64,000 nt of DNA, taken from contig CM043971.1 of the NCBI GenBank assembly GCA_014529385.2, forward strand, positions 97,434,485 through 97,498,484. The letters are read 5' to 3'. Below are positions 40,705-51,843 of the stretch, piece by piece. The notes beneath the pieces are model-generated. The model ran no database searches. It was given only the letters and a program-made list of their open reading frames with translations, and was not told the DNA's origin. Within the stretch, counting starts at the first letter, position 1; each line of letters opens with the position of its first letter. A program made the translations under genes and the position numbers. The stretch is from Adiantum capillus-veneris. Its lineage: Eukaryota > Streptophyta > Polypodiopsida > Polypodiales > Pteridaceae.

Positions 40705-41800
40705 AGATATTGGTTAAGTACTAGGTAGGTGTGTCAATCGTTTTTCATTAACTAGTATCTACAAGATACCTCACTTTGGGATGAAAAACTAAAGGGTGCC
40801 ATCTCGGGTGTTGGGATGGGCAACTACGGCTCTTGCAGGAGTGGACAGCCAGACAATGATGGATCCTATAAGAGAGGACAACTAGGTATGAGACACATTC
40901 AAAAGATCAGGCTCAAGCTCGGGCCAAGGGGTAGATGGCAATAGAGCCGGTTGGGGGTGAGCTACCTTACCACAGCCAGTTGACGTGTGCAGGAGGTAGA
41001 TGAACCACATGTCACAAATGGATAGCTAGACGGAAAGAAGACAAGTGCAAATGTGCACAATGATTTCAAAAAACAAAAAGGAATCCTTGTTGCATGTTGC
41101 AAAAAGATGCACCTACTGAAGTGCTTTACACCGGAACACTCTATGAAACACCACGAGGGTGAGATTGATTACGCGCTCATGCACGAAAGCAAGCAAAGGC
41201 TTTCAGGTAAGCTTGAAGACTCAATGGAATCGATGAAGACTCTAGGTACTAACCACTAGATAATACAAGAGGAAGGGAGAATTCAGAAACAAGGAGGACA
41301 TAAACACATGAATAAGTGGAGATTGTATTCTTATTTGGTTTTTCCTCTGTCAATATTTTTCCGAGATTGTAATCGTTGCATTGAATTTTGGGAGGAAAAA
41401 ATAGTGCTAAGTTATGTCATTATTATAATATCTAAAAAGCATTATTTGAAATTTGTTTTTTAAATCTTTGCTTTTGCTCTCGTTGTGCAATTGCAAAGGA
41501 TTTGAGAGTTTCATCATGAAAACAATGTGAAGTATTCCAATGAAAACTAGGTAACTTGATGTGATGTCCTTCGACAATGTTCTTGAATTTGGAAATTCCT
41601 CTCACAAATAGTATAAATTGCCTCCTAAACTTTTTCAACAAAGCATGAGCTGATGATAAATACTCACAATAGTGGGTGGAAGTGTTGTATTCACTCAATT
41701 TCCTCCTGAATGTTGTTCAATAAAGCATGAGCTGATGACAAATATATACAATGTTGATGTTTGCTCGAGTCGGACAAAATTGTCACAATCTCTTCTTTTC
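40705..41800. other. Intergenic, no gene recognised
   Basis: A 68-codon plus-strand frame (41053-41259) is not recognisable. Near 41628-41745 a block containing CAAAGCATGAGCTGATGA is repeated about 82 bp later with changes (41640 and 41722). Confidence 0.5.
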
Positions 41801-41990
41801 TTTTTTTTGGTGCAAAACTCACAATTGTGAGTGGATAGTATTAAGAACATCAGAAATATACGACAGAGAGAAGGGTCCATGGTCAAAATCCACTACATCA
41901 ACAGGAAAGGAAGCTCACCAAGGAGAATGGGTAGCTCAAAGGTAATAATCCTTACGTTAAGTCCAAGAAAAAATTGCATATACTACGACA
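41801..41990 (-). mobile_element. LINE 3'-end fragment (same family as LINE-1)
   Basis: Poly(T) at 41801-41808 on the plus strand is followed by TGCAAAACTCACAATTGTGA and then ATAGTATTAAGAACATC, nearly identical to the tail of LINE-1 at 2087-2131. The 5' limit and a TSD are not clear. Confidence 0.6.
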
Positions 41991-42002
41991 ATAGCCAACA
42001 TC

Positions 42003-42070
42003 TTTTTTTTTTTTTTTTTCCCATATTCACAATTGTGAGTGGTAGAGTTATATTATCTCACGAATCAATG
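42003..42070 (-). mobile_element. Second LINE 3'-end fragment
   Basis: Poly(T) at 42003-42019, then CATATTCACAATTGTGAGTGG, sharing the CACAATTGTGAG core with the other two LINE tails. Only a stub can be recognised. Confidence 0.45.
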
Positions 42071-42423
42071 TGCAATAAGCCAAGTGTGAAACAAAAAGTC
42101 TTGGTGAAGTCACATCTTCACAAAGTCAAGACTTTCCCTCATCACAGCATGACCTTTTTGGCTTTCTAAAAGTAGCCTCTACTTAGAGGAGATAGAGGAG
42201 AGTTGAGAGTTGAGTTAGACATACTTTCAATGTTTTCAGTGTTGATAGTGTTGATTGAGACTTACCTTAAATTAATGAATCTTTTTATTTCACCTTCATT
42301 TCACATCTTGACATGTGTTGTCTTTTCTTGCATTATATTGTTTTTAAAATGCTAAGGTGAAACTTCACCTTGCATAATTCTAGTAAAATTCTATACACTA
42401 GTATGGCCGGCCGCCTCCGACAG

Positions 42424-42424
<1 letters not shown>
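42071..42424. other. Intergenic, no gene recognised
   Basis: AT-rich, short repeats of GTTGA-type words around 42200-42250, no coding domain. Confidence 0.5.

Positions 42425-42455
<31 letters not shown>
42425..42455. repeat. (CT)n microsatellite
   Basis: 31 bases of CT after GGCCGGCCGCCTCCGACAGC. Confidence 0.95.
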
Positions 42456-42458
<3 letters not shown>

Positions 42459-42566
42459 CGTCGGGTTACATGAGCTCCTCCGCCTCCCCAAAATCACAAT
42501 CTCTCTCTCACATACACTAATGAAGGATGCTAATCCATACAACGTAGAACTTGTAGGTTGTACCTG

Positions 42567-42639
42567 TATGCCTCAGCTCCTTTGTTCTCCTTTGTACTAC
42601 GGAAGCAGGACGGGGGGGGAACAAAGGAGCTGAGGCATA
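42567..42639. repeat. Perfect 21-bp inverted repeat with 31-base loop
   Basis: Arms at 42567-42587 and 42619-42639 are exact reverse complements (left arm starts TATGCCTCAGCTCC). The loop ends in eight G. The transcript of either strand would fold as a strong hairpin. No coding frame or known element ends are associated. Confidence 0.9.
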
Positions 42640-43016
42640 GCACCCTATGGAAGCGGTGATGTGAGGGCCAAGGCAGCGAGGACGGGCGGCACGACCACCG
42701 GCTAGGTTGCCAAGTGGTATGGATCTCGTAGGCGCATGCAACAAACTACGTTGGAAGGGAGAGTTTCACCCCCAAATATGCAAGAGACACACATAAGGAA
42801 CCTTGAAGAGTACACAGAGAGTACGTTGCCCCCATCTGCCGCCCGCCCAAAATTTCTCCCCTTTTGTTGATCATCTCGGCATCCACTCAGATTATTTTTG
42901 AAAGTGGCCATGAGCATCGCTGCTTGGCTGCCACCCACTGGATTGGAGCGTCGCCAAATGCAGGTTCGGCTATGCTAAATGCTCCTCTGAGGATCACCTA
43001 CCATGCTGGACCTGTG

Positions 43017-43020
<4 letters not shown>

Positions 43021-43075
<55 letters not shown>
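43021..43075. repeat. (CT)n microsatellite
   Basis: 55 bases of CT. Confidence 0.95.
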
Positions 43076-43078
<3 letters not shown>

Positions 43079-43343
43079 CCTACTACGCGTCACAGTAGCT
43101 CGAAGGAAAGAAGGCTGAGGCAGACATTCAATTGATACCTTAAGGCTCGAGATCAAGTTTGATGGGAAGGGGAGAAAGCGTCAAGGAGGCTCATTTGCAA
43201 AGCTGGCAAGACTGCGCCCGACGGGAAGCTGCATATGGTGGGAAACATTAGGTATGGAGCTTGCTTTGACTATAAGGCCGACTCTGGAGGACATGGGGAC
43301 TCAAGTGATTTGGAACGACTCCCGTGCAGGGCGAGGAAGGGGG

Positions 43344-43345
<2 letters not shown>

Positions 43346-43403
<58 letters not shown>

Positions 43404-43460
43404 CAGTGGGCACCAGCTGGTGTGCAAAGCTCGGGGAGTCGGGGACACAGAGAGATTTGG

Positions 43461-43558
<98 letters not shown>
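43346..43558. repeat. (GA)n - spacer - (TG)n(GA)n compound microsatellite
   Basis: GA at 43346-43400, a 61-base spacer, TG at 43462-43543 and GA at 43544-43558. Open frames through it are repeat artefacts. Confidence 0.95.
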
Positions 43559-44089
43559 TGATCGAAACCTTATCCCGCAGCTCAAGGGCAGCACCCATAG
43601 CTCGAGGTAGCAAGACTATTGGGCAGCGGGCGGCGCATACATCGTGGGTCAGCACTGAGCAACATGCCGAGCTGGCAAGAGAGTAGCAGCACACGTCATG
43701 CCCATTGGCAAGATTTCGCAAGGTTGAGTAGTGCAAGAAAGTTGCATCCATTGTGGCTGCAAGCATTTGCAACCACGTGGATGCAAGGTCTTTGCTTTTA
43801 ATAGTATATAGATACATACATATATAGACACACACATACACACACACATATATTAATGCATTCTATTTATTTCACCTTTCATTTCATAGCCTCACATAGC
43901 TTGAATTTTCTTGCATTCTATAGATTAATTCCAGTCAGTGTTTGGGAAAGTCTCTTTTATCAAGCGGCCACTAGCCGAGTTTTCTCCTTGCAAAGAAGCA
44001 AATCGGAAATACTAGCAGAAATTTTAAAATTCAAGGATTTTTGAACTATTTTCTCACATATTCACCTGTTTTTCTTCCCTTTATCATGG
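43559..44089. other. Intergenic, no gene recognised
   Basis: Short (CA)/(TA) patch at 43810-43852 and no coding domain. Adjacent copia coding starts only at about 44100. Confidence 0.5.
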
Positions 44090-44099
44090 TTTACGATGG

Positions 44100-44510
44100 T
44101 TTTTGTTTCATGCTCGGCAGTTCATGTATCTCATGGTTGAGCAAGAAGCAACCTACTGTGGACATTGAAGTTATGAGGCTGAGTATAGGACAATCTTCAG
44201 AGGTACAACTGAGTGTGTATGTCTCAGACATCTTATGGTTAATTTGGGTGTTGGACAGGACACTACCAACACTATCTACACAGACGATCAAAGCGCATTG
44301 GCAATTGCAAGGAACCCAATTTTTCATTCTCGCACAAAGCACATTGAGGTACATTACCACTATGTCAGGGAGAGGCTATCAGCAGGAGAGATCAGCTTGG
44401 CTTATGTGCCAACACAGGACAACCTTGCAGATCTTTTCACAAAGGCATTGTCTCGTGAGAAGTTTGAAGCTTTTTGCAAAGTTTTGGGCTTACTCCCCTT
44501 TCTGGACTGA
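44100..44510 (+). pseudogene. C-terminal RNase H of a Ty1/copia element (copia-2 remnant)
   Basis: Plus strand: W-L-S-K-K-Q-P-T-V in one frame, a shift near 44165, then E-A-E-Y-R and, in the frame 44235-44510, Y-T-D-D-Q-S-A-L-A-I-A, H-S-R-T-K-H-I-E-V-H-Y-H-Y and A-D-L-F-T-K-A-L-S-R-E-K-F-E. This is the end of copia RNase H, with the H-I-E-V and D-x-x-T-K-A-L words. The rest of pol is missing upstream. Its downstream end is displaced to 53434 by gypsy-3. Confidence 0.88.
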
Positions 44511-44525
44511 TCATGTCCTCGGGGC

Positions 44526-44530
44526 ATGGC
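44526..44530. repeat. Target-site duplication of gypsy-3, left copy (ATGGC)
   Basis: ATGGC directly before the left LTR, repeated at 53434-53438. Confidence 0.92.
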
Positions 44531-46119
44531 TGTAACATTTAATGGCCTAAAATCTTATTTGTAGCGGAAATTAGCATGAACATAGTGGGCATTTCATTAG
44601 AATAGATTCCTAATGAGAATTACAAGAGTGCTTGGGTGGAGAGAGCAACAAAAAGCATAACACCTAGTTAGATAGCATCGACAATACTTTCAAAAGAGAG
44701 AGCAATTAAGCTATTGACAACAGTTGAGGACCGGATTTGCATGGAGCCGGTCCCCCCTCCAAAAGGCTTTGTATTATGGTTTCTCCCATCAAGAGAGACA
44801 TTGTACAATACAATTCTTTGTGTTCCTTCAAGACTAGCTAGTGCAATGAAGATGGAAGCTTCATACACCAAGCAAAACACTTAATCAAACACAACTTGAA
44901 TTATCCCCGTTCTCAGACCCAAGACCTCACACACCTTCGAAGATGGTGAGAGCTAGCAGGGTATGAGAGTAGATTGAGAGGAAAAAGAAGTATCTTACGA
45001 GAAAGAAGTACATCTCCTCACATAATCACTCATATTAGCATAGCTTAGCTTAGTAATTAGCTTGGTAGAGAAGATGAGCATGCATTGAAGCTTGGCTCTT
45101 GGTTGGATTTGCATCCACATGCCAAGAGAGTGTTGATGTAGGCTTCTATCTCACAAGCTTGGAGTAGGTGATGAGCTCTCCATTAAAGCTTGGGAGGAGA
45201 TAGAGTATTTTCCCTTCACACATGGTCAAGTGTGAGAGTGTGAGTGTCAATGCCAAGCAAAAATCAGCCCCCTCTCTCTCTTGGGCGAGCCCTAGCTGCT
45301 AAGTTAGTCTGGCTTTTGCCTCATTGGACCTCCCCAGGTCAAGCCAATAGGGATTAAGCAGCATAAGTGATAGCCTTCTGACATGTGTCCCCCTTTCCCC
45401 TTTTGTGAGAGCTTTAGATAATTAAATAATTAAACTAAACTCTCATTGGACCCCTTTGCCTCCTGGCCAATAGGAATCAGGCAAGCCATGGGGCTCCTGA
45501 ATGCTCATTGGACCCCTTGGGAGACTGCCCAATAGTCTTCTAGGACACTTAATTCTTATTGGTTTCTTTTATTAAATGTTTTTAAATTAATTAAACTAGA
45601 TTTACTCTAGCCTAATTCTCATTGGTCCACTTCAAGGGTCTTCCAATAGGAATTGGGCATACCTTGTGGGCATCTGGCCTAGGGAGCTGACATGTGTCCC
45701 TCATTCCCTTTGTGTAAAGGGAGCCTGTGTGTGTGTGTGTGGCTTTCTCTCTCATCCCCTAGCTTTGGGGCTCGCCCCCTCCCATGTAGGGATGTAGAAA
45801 GACTTTTTGGGCACACACTAAGCATCCAATTTTCCCTAAGGTTGACCTTTGGACACAACCTTTGAATTTTGGAACCTTAGCATTTTGGAAGTCTTAATGG
45901 GCTGAACCTTAGGGTCTTTTTAGCCCGTTGTTTCACATGGCTCTTTTGCAGATGGCCCCCCTTTGGATCCCTATTTTCCCTCCTTTGGATCCCTATTGTG
46001 GCCGGTCTGCTAACTTAACCAATATTCTAGCTTTTTCTCCCTTGGCACTTCCCCACATTAAATGATCAGTTTAATATGAGAAAATCATTTAGGAGAATTA
46101 GATATTGATTATTATGACA
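44531..46119 (-). repeat. 3' LTR of gypsy-3
   Basis: TGTAACATTTAATGG to ATTATGACA. Almost identical to 51844-53433; differences seen are CCGGATTT/CCAGATTT, a C-run length, and CTATTGTGG/CTACTGTGG. Contains several CCAATAG words near 45340-45660, which are inverted CCAAT-type boxes. Confidence 0.97.
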
Positions 46120-46133
46120 TTACCTCTCTCTTG
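46120..46133 (-). promoter_or_regulatory. Polypurine tract of gypsy-3
   Basis: Minus strand AAGAGAGAGGTAA directly before the 3' LTR. The same AAGAGAGAGGTAA precedes the second LTR of gypsy-4 at 61217-61229. Confidence 0.8.
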
Positions 46134-46476
46134 AAATCATAGTCGTCCTCGACTATGGTGTAGAGAAGATAAAGCATATGCATGAGTCCTTTTCTTAGCG
46201 GGTAGAGGATCCCTATGTTACCCTACGACATCATTCCAGAATGGATGACTAGTCCATTTGGCGCTTGAGAGCCTGAGGCTGCCGCAAGCATGTCTGCACA
46301 TTAGTCCTATCAGTCTTCCATAGTAGAGTGACAAGCTCTACTTGGTGTTCGGGAGACGTCGTCTCCGCAAACTTGATCTAAGCATGCATACTACTTCATT
46401 TTTGTGCACAAATAAAGAAAAAGAGAGTCTTATAAGACAAAAATTTTTGTTCATTTTTAACATTTTGTACATTTGC

Positions 46477-46920
46477 TTACTCTTGGGAAGCATTGTAAGC
46501 ATTGACAAGGTTTAGGTTATCCTTTAATTGTATGCCTTGCATCCATCTAGCATCTTCAAAAGGATAATTCTTAAACTTAATAAGATATCGTCAGATAGTC
46601 TTACCACCTCTTAATACCTTGTCTTCATGTCGGAGAATGGACTCGGGCTGCAGCACCTCCTCGTGGTCCACGATCTCCGGTGGGTCTTCAATAGTTGGTT
46701 CTTGAGGTGGCTCTCCTTTGTAAGGCTTCAAGAGGCTCACATGAAAAGCATTGTGTATGAGCCAATGATTGGGCAACTTAAGTTGATAGGCCATCTCATT
46801 GATTGGCCTAAGAATCTGGAAGGGACCATAGTACCTTTTTGCTAGTTTAGCATAGTACTTTTGGTGGCCCGTAGGATTCTTGCCCGTCGTGTGCCTTAAT
46901 TGAGCCTTGGGAAATTTTCA
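46477..46920 (-). pseudogene. Integrase C-terminus and chromodomain-like tail of gypsy-3
   Basis: In frame with pol but cut off by TGA at 46918-46920, where the gypsy-4 copy has a Leu codon. It reads [10 protein letters not shown], then [11 protein letters not shown], the linker end of plant chromoviruses. After a second TGA at 46591-46593 it continues as R-Y-L-I-K-F-K-N-Y-P-F-E-D-A-R-W, which matches the core of a chromodomain (x-Y-L-V-K-W-K-x-Y-P-x-E-x-x-W). Chromodomains guide integration toward marked chromatin. The frame ends at TAA 46477-46479. Confidence 0.75.
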
Positions 46921-49900
46921 CAAGACCCAATCGTTTTCTTTAAAGGCTTGGGCTCTTCTGTGCTTGTCAGCAGCAGCCTTTTGCCTTTGCTGTGAGATAG
47001 AGATAGCATCCTTAATCTTTTGGAAAGATTCTTGTAGGTCTCGGCTATACTCATCTGCAGCGAAGATCTTCCCATGTACCTTAAGTAGCAAGGGACTTTT
47101 TGATCTTCCCTCAATTACCTCAAAAGGTGCTTTTCCTGTAGAAGTATGTACAGTGTTATTGTAAGCATACTCTACTAAGGGTAAGTACTTCTCCCATTGG
47201 GATCTTTGATCTACTTCCGTTACATAGGCTTTTAGTAGATCAAGAATAGTTAGGTTAGCTATTTCACTTTGGCCATCAGTTTGTGGATGATAGGCCGAAG
47301 AGAAGTTTAGCCTTGTTCCTAAATTCTCAAAGAGACCCTTCCAGAAATTACTGGTCATTCTAGGATCTCTATCCGACACTATGGACATTGGCAAGCCATG
47401 GTACTTGAAAATTTGTGAAATGAAGAGGGTTGCCATTTGATGGGCTTTGATAGTCTTTTTGACAGGTATAAAATGAGCTTGTTTACTGAACCTGTCTACT
47501 ATCGTCCATATTCCCGTATTCCCATGGATAGACTTAGGCAATCCAAAGATAAAATCCATGGATATGCTCTCCCACGGTGAATTAGGGATTGGCAAGGGTT
47601 GAAGCAATCCAAGTTGCTTCCCTCTATCAAATTTTGTCTTTTGACATACCACACATTTGGAAACATACTCATGTATGTTCACTTTCATGGTAGGCCAATA
47701 GAAATATGTTTCAATTCCCTTTAGGGTAGACTGAATCCCTCTATGCCCCGCATATGGGGGAGCATGAGATTCATACATTACTTTCTCACGTAGTGAGTTA
47801 GTAACGCATAGTCTATTGCCATAGAGAAGATAACCATCTTGTAAAGTAAATGGTTCTTCTTTCTTCCCTAATGCAAGGGCTGAAATCACATCTCTAAAAT
47901 CGGGATCAATAGCATACTCATCTATCATTGAAGATAGATCATTGTGAGTTGCTATGGAAACCGCATTCACTCTCGGTCGTCTTGAGAGTGCATCGGCTAC
48001 TTGATTATGCTTGCCAGCAATGTGAGCAATATGAAAATGAAATTGCGAAAGGAAATTTGCCCACCTCATTTGTTTGTCGGAGAGCTTGGTCTGCGTCATG
48101 AAGTACTTAAGACTTTGGTGATCCGTTCGCAGAATGAAAGGAGTCCCCAATAAATAGTGCTTCCATGAGTCTAAGGCATGTAGAACTGCAAGGAGTTCTT
48201 TTTCGTATATGCCTAGAGCTTGCTCAACAGGGTCGAGCCTTCGACTCTCATAGCCTATGGCGTGCCCTTCTTGGAGCAAAACAGCCCCAAGGCAATCACC
48301 ACAAGCATCACATTGGACCTCAAATGGTTTTGAGAGATCCGGTAGTGTAAGCACAGGTTGAGAGATAAGCTTTTCTTTAAGCTTTTCGAAAGCATTGTTC
48401 TCCTTAGCAGACCACGTATACCTAACATTTTTCTTTGTTAGGTCATGTAATGGTCCCGCAATTTGTGAGAACTTTTCTATGAAGCGTCTATAGTATGCAC
48501 ACATACCTATAAAGCTTCTTAGTTCATGAAGATTCCTTGGTTTAGGCCATCCTTTTATTACCTCTAACTTGGATGGATCCATTTGGATTCCATCTTGAGA
48601 GATAATGTGACCTAAATATTGAATCTCTTGCAAGAAAAATTCACTTTTCTTTCGATTAACATAAAGTTTATTCTCTCTTAAAACTTGAAATATTACCTGG
48701 AGGTGTTGCTTGTGTTCCTCTAATGAATTAGAGTAGATGATAATATCATCAAAGAACACTCCAGTGAAGGTTCGATGAGGTCTGAACAGCTTCTCCATCA
48801 AGCGGTTAAATGTGGCTGGTGCATTAGTCAAGCCAAAAGGCATGACAATGTATTCGTAAAGACCAAATGTAGTACGAAATGCGGTCTTTACAATGTCTTG
48901 ATCAACTATCCTTATTTGATGATAGCCACTTTTTAGGTCAATCCTACTGAAGTAGGTCGATCCTTGTAGCTTATCAAATAGGTCTTCTACCCGTGGAACG
49001 GGAAACCTATTCTTGATAGTGATCCTATTTAGTGCTCTATAGTCGACACACATACGATATGTGCCGTCTTTCTTTTGCACTAATAGCACAGGTGAGCAAA
49101 ATGGAGATGAGCTAGGCCTAACCATGCCCTTCTCAATTAACTCATGCACTTGCCGCATAATCTCCTCTTGTTGAGCTTGAGAAACTCTATAAGGAGGTTT
49201 GTTAGGCGGTGAACTTCCTGGAAGAAGTTCAATTGCATGGTCGTCATTACCTCGTTTAGGAGGTAGCTCAGAAGGGATGTCGTCAATAAAGACATCTTGA
49301 AACCCCTTGAGAAAATTGGATAACTCTAATTCCTTTTGGTTGCTTTTATTTTCTTTTGCTAAAGCATTAGGTTCATTTTGAGAATCTTTAACAAAAATCA
49401 TGTACACGGAAATAGAGCTCTTTATTGACTTGTTGAAAGCTGGTGTATGTACAATGGGGATGGTGTTACCCATCTCCCTAGCATCTATATACATGTCCTT
49501 TTCCCTGAACTTAAAGGAGATTCTCCTTTCAGGAAATTTAACATGGGCAGCCAGACGGTTAAACCATGGTGCCCCTAGGATTACATCCTCATGCTTGAGA
49601 GGAGAGATAAAGAAATCCTCTTTGTCCACATAGCCTTGGACATGAAGCCTCAATTTCCCGATTAAGGGAGTGACTGAAGCTTCTTGCCCCTTGAAGGCAC
49701 TGTCTGCGGGTAGGATATCTCCCATCTCGTAGGATTGTATGCCTAGCTTGGTGGCTAACTCCATAGATATGAAATTGTGAGTAGAACCAGGGTCAAAGAG
49801 AATAAAAGCATCATGTTCTCTTACCTTTCCCCAAGCATGGCATAGAGGAGATCCTTTGTGGTGAGTTTGGTGAATCTCCTCCTCTTGGATTTCAACCAAA

Positions 49901-50532
49901 GAAGCTCTAGGAGGATCTTGGCGGTTGTTCTTTTGGGGACAAGCGCGGTACGCATGCCCTTGTTCGCCGCACTTGAAACACCGGTTATCTTTACGATAAC
50001 GCTCAAGCTCTTCAGGAGAGAGTTTATTCTTTCCTTTGTAAACTCCCTTCTCTTTAGCTTTGTTGGAATTGCCCTTAGGAGACTTTTGGACATTGTCCTT
50101 CCCCTTAGGCTCATTGGTACCTTTGTTTTTCGGGGGCTTATTATTTCTTTTACCCCCCGTTTGGAAATTGATTCGCGAGGCCACCATAGTATGGTGTATT
50201 ACCGCCGATATGGTACGTGGCCTTTGGGAGTTGACATACTCCGCCATTTCTTCGGTTAAGCCCGCACAAAATTGTTGCTTTTGCTCTCCAAAATCCAACT
50301 TTTTGAAGACAGTGGCTTTGAGTTGTAGGTCCCAAAACTTGTCTACATATTTGTGGATGGATTCATTGGGAGAGAGCTTTAAGCTTCGCCATTCGGTGAG
50401 TACTTTGTCTTTGGCATCGGTGGCCAAAAACTGCTTCATAATGGAAGCTCTTAAAGCCTTCCATGTTCGTGGAGCTTCACCGTTGGCTCGTAGGCTAGAC
50501 CACCATTGTCTGGCGGACTTTTGAAAGTGCAT
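46918..50532 (-). pseudogene. Gag end and pol (PR, RT, RNase H, IN) of gypsy-3
   Basis: 1204 open codons after the gag TAG. Capsid end (A-R-Q-W-W-S-S-L, K-Y-V-D-K-F-W-D) and a zinc knuckle C-F-K-C-G-E-Q-G-H-A-Y-R-A-C (49939-49980). Protease L-F-D-P-G-S-T-H-N-F (DPG codons 49786-49794; D-P-G is a known variant in plant chromoviruses). RT shows M-C-V-D-Y-R-A-L-N, F-F-D-D (48745-48756) and M-P-F-G-L-T-N-A-P; RNase H Q-C-D-A-C-G and T-D-H-Q-S-L. Integrase shows H-R-G-I ... C-V-V-C, then M-D-F-I-F-G, V-S-D-R-D-P and D-G-Q-S-E-I-A. All catalytic residues are present. Only the flanking stop codons make it defective. Confidence 0.93.
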
Positions 50533-50595
50533 AGCTACATGGCGTAGCTTAGAGGACTCCGTGAAGCCCTCATCTCCAAACGCCGCATCGAATTG

Positions 50596-51426
50596 CTAGA
50601 TAAAGGCCAAAACTTTGTCTGTAGCACCGAAGGTGCCATCATAGGTAAGGAAAGAGATGCTCTTCCCTCCCTCTTTGAATTTCTTCAGCTTGGACGACCT
50701 CTTCCATGCGGCATAGGATTTCCTATGGCCTCTTCTTTTTGATGGTTCAAAAGTTGCACCATCACTTTCTTCAGAAGATGAAGAATTTGAAGAAGGTGGA
50801 GAAGAGGGTGACCTCTTTCTCGCCTTTTTCTTGTCTTGATCTTTGTCGTCTTCACCATAGCTTTCATAAGAGGAAGAGGATGAAGAAGATGGAGAAGAGG
50901 GTGTCCTCTTTCTCGCCTTTTTCTTCTCTTGCTTTTTATCATCCCTCTTTGAATTATGGCGTGGAGAAGAGTGTGAGGGTCTTCTCCGCTTTGGTGGTGA
51001 TGGAGAGCGTTTAGCCCGCCGTCTTCGTGGAGCCATCTCCGCCGAGGTGGCAGGAGACTCGCTTCTTTCTCGTTCCTTCGGTGGAGGCTCTTGAGTTCTC
51101 CTTTGGGAAGGAGATGCATCATCAAGAAGTAAGTTCTTGAGCCCTTCATATGGATTCTCTTCTTCTTTCCGAATCGGAGAGAGACCTCTTTTGGTAGTCT
51201 CACAAGGAGGCTTCCTAGGTGTTCTCTCGTCATGGTGATGAACTTGGAGAATCCCGTGAGCACGGAGCTGCCGTTGCACTTCACTTTGGAGAGATGGATT
51301 GCCCATGGCTTGTTGAAGCCTAGAAACAAGATAATTAACAAGCATTGAAGCATCATTAGTAGCTTGCTCATGAGCAAAATCAAAGTTATCAACATTAATT
51401 TCACTCTCTTTAATATTGTCAGCCAT
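50596..51426 (-). pseudogene. gag: Gag N-terminal part of gypsy-3, ended by an in-frame TAG
   Basis: 276 codons from ATG 51426 (M-A-D-N-I-K-E-S-E). After an acidic helix comes a long Ser/Arg/Lys-rich part with S-P-S-P-P-K-R-R-R and a duplicated module (K-K-K-A-R-K-R-T-P-S-S-P and K-K-K-A-R-K-R-S-P-S-S-P, each followed by a Ser run and an acidic patch). The start of capsid follows (G-G-K-S-I-S-F-L-T-Y-D-G-T-F). The TAG at 50596-50598 is followed in the same frame by Q-F-D-A-A-F-G and the rest of capsid. The gypsy-4 copy has CAA at that codon, so TAG most likely arose from a Gln codon. Confidence 0.88.
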
Positions 51427-51830
51427 TCTAACAACTTTTAGGTGTAAACTTTTTAGGTGTACTTTGGCACTTCAAGCCCTAGTTGCTACTCCTCTTTACC
51501 CCTTTAGAAAAAGCACTCAAGCTACTGTACCCGCGGCTCGAATACCATTAATTGCAAGGAATAGAAGAGAGGGTCTTTCGACACCAAAACAGCACCGGCT
51601 CCTGTCAAGCTTCTAATAGCTCAATAGTGGTTAAGCCGTAGGCAAGCCCCGTAGGACTCCACTATTAAGACCATAGCTCTCGACGGTGATGCCCCGTTAA
51701 CTGCACAAAGGCAGGCGCACTGAAAGGCTGAAAAATCCCTATTCTACTTACTCACAGGCAATTAATAATACCAACCATTTGTAGCTAGCTTGAGGACCTC
51801 CCTTCTTGAGCAAGAAAAGAGAAACCTTGA
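51427..51830 (-). other. 5' leader of gypsy-3
   Basis: About 400 bases between primer site and gag start, no long open frame. Shares words with the gypsy-4 leader, such as the actual or complementary form of CTCACTCCACTACT-type and CTCGAATACC-type sequences. Confidence 0.6.
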
Positions 51831-51842
51831 GCTCTGATACCA
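51831..51842 (-). promoter_or_regulatory. Primer-binding site of gypsy-3 (initiator Met tRNA)
   Basis: Minus strand TGGTATCAGAGC, one base inside the 5' LTR edge, a perfect match to the standard plant initiator-Met site. Confidence 0.92.
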
Positions 51843-51843
51843 A

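Noticed and set aside
43248-43847. 199-codon minus-strand frame
   Set aside because: It is mostly (GA)n/(TG)n readings with short unique ends and no conserved domain.
49786-49794. D-P-G in the gypsy-3 protease as a novel inactivating change
   Set aside because: The D-P variant is shared with gypsy-4 and is a known form in plant chromoviruses.
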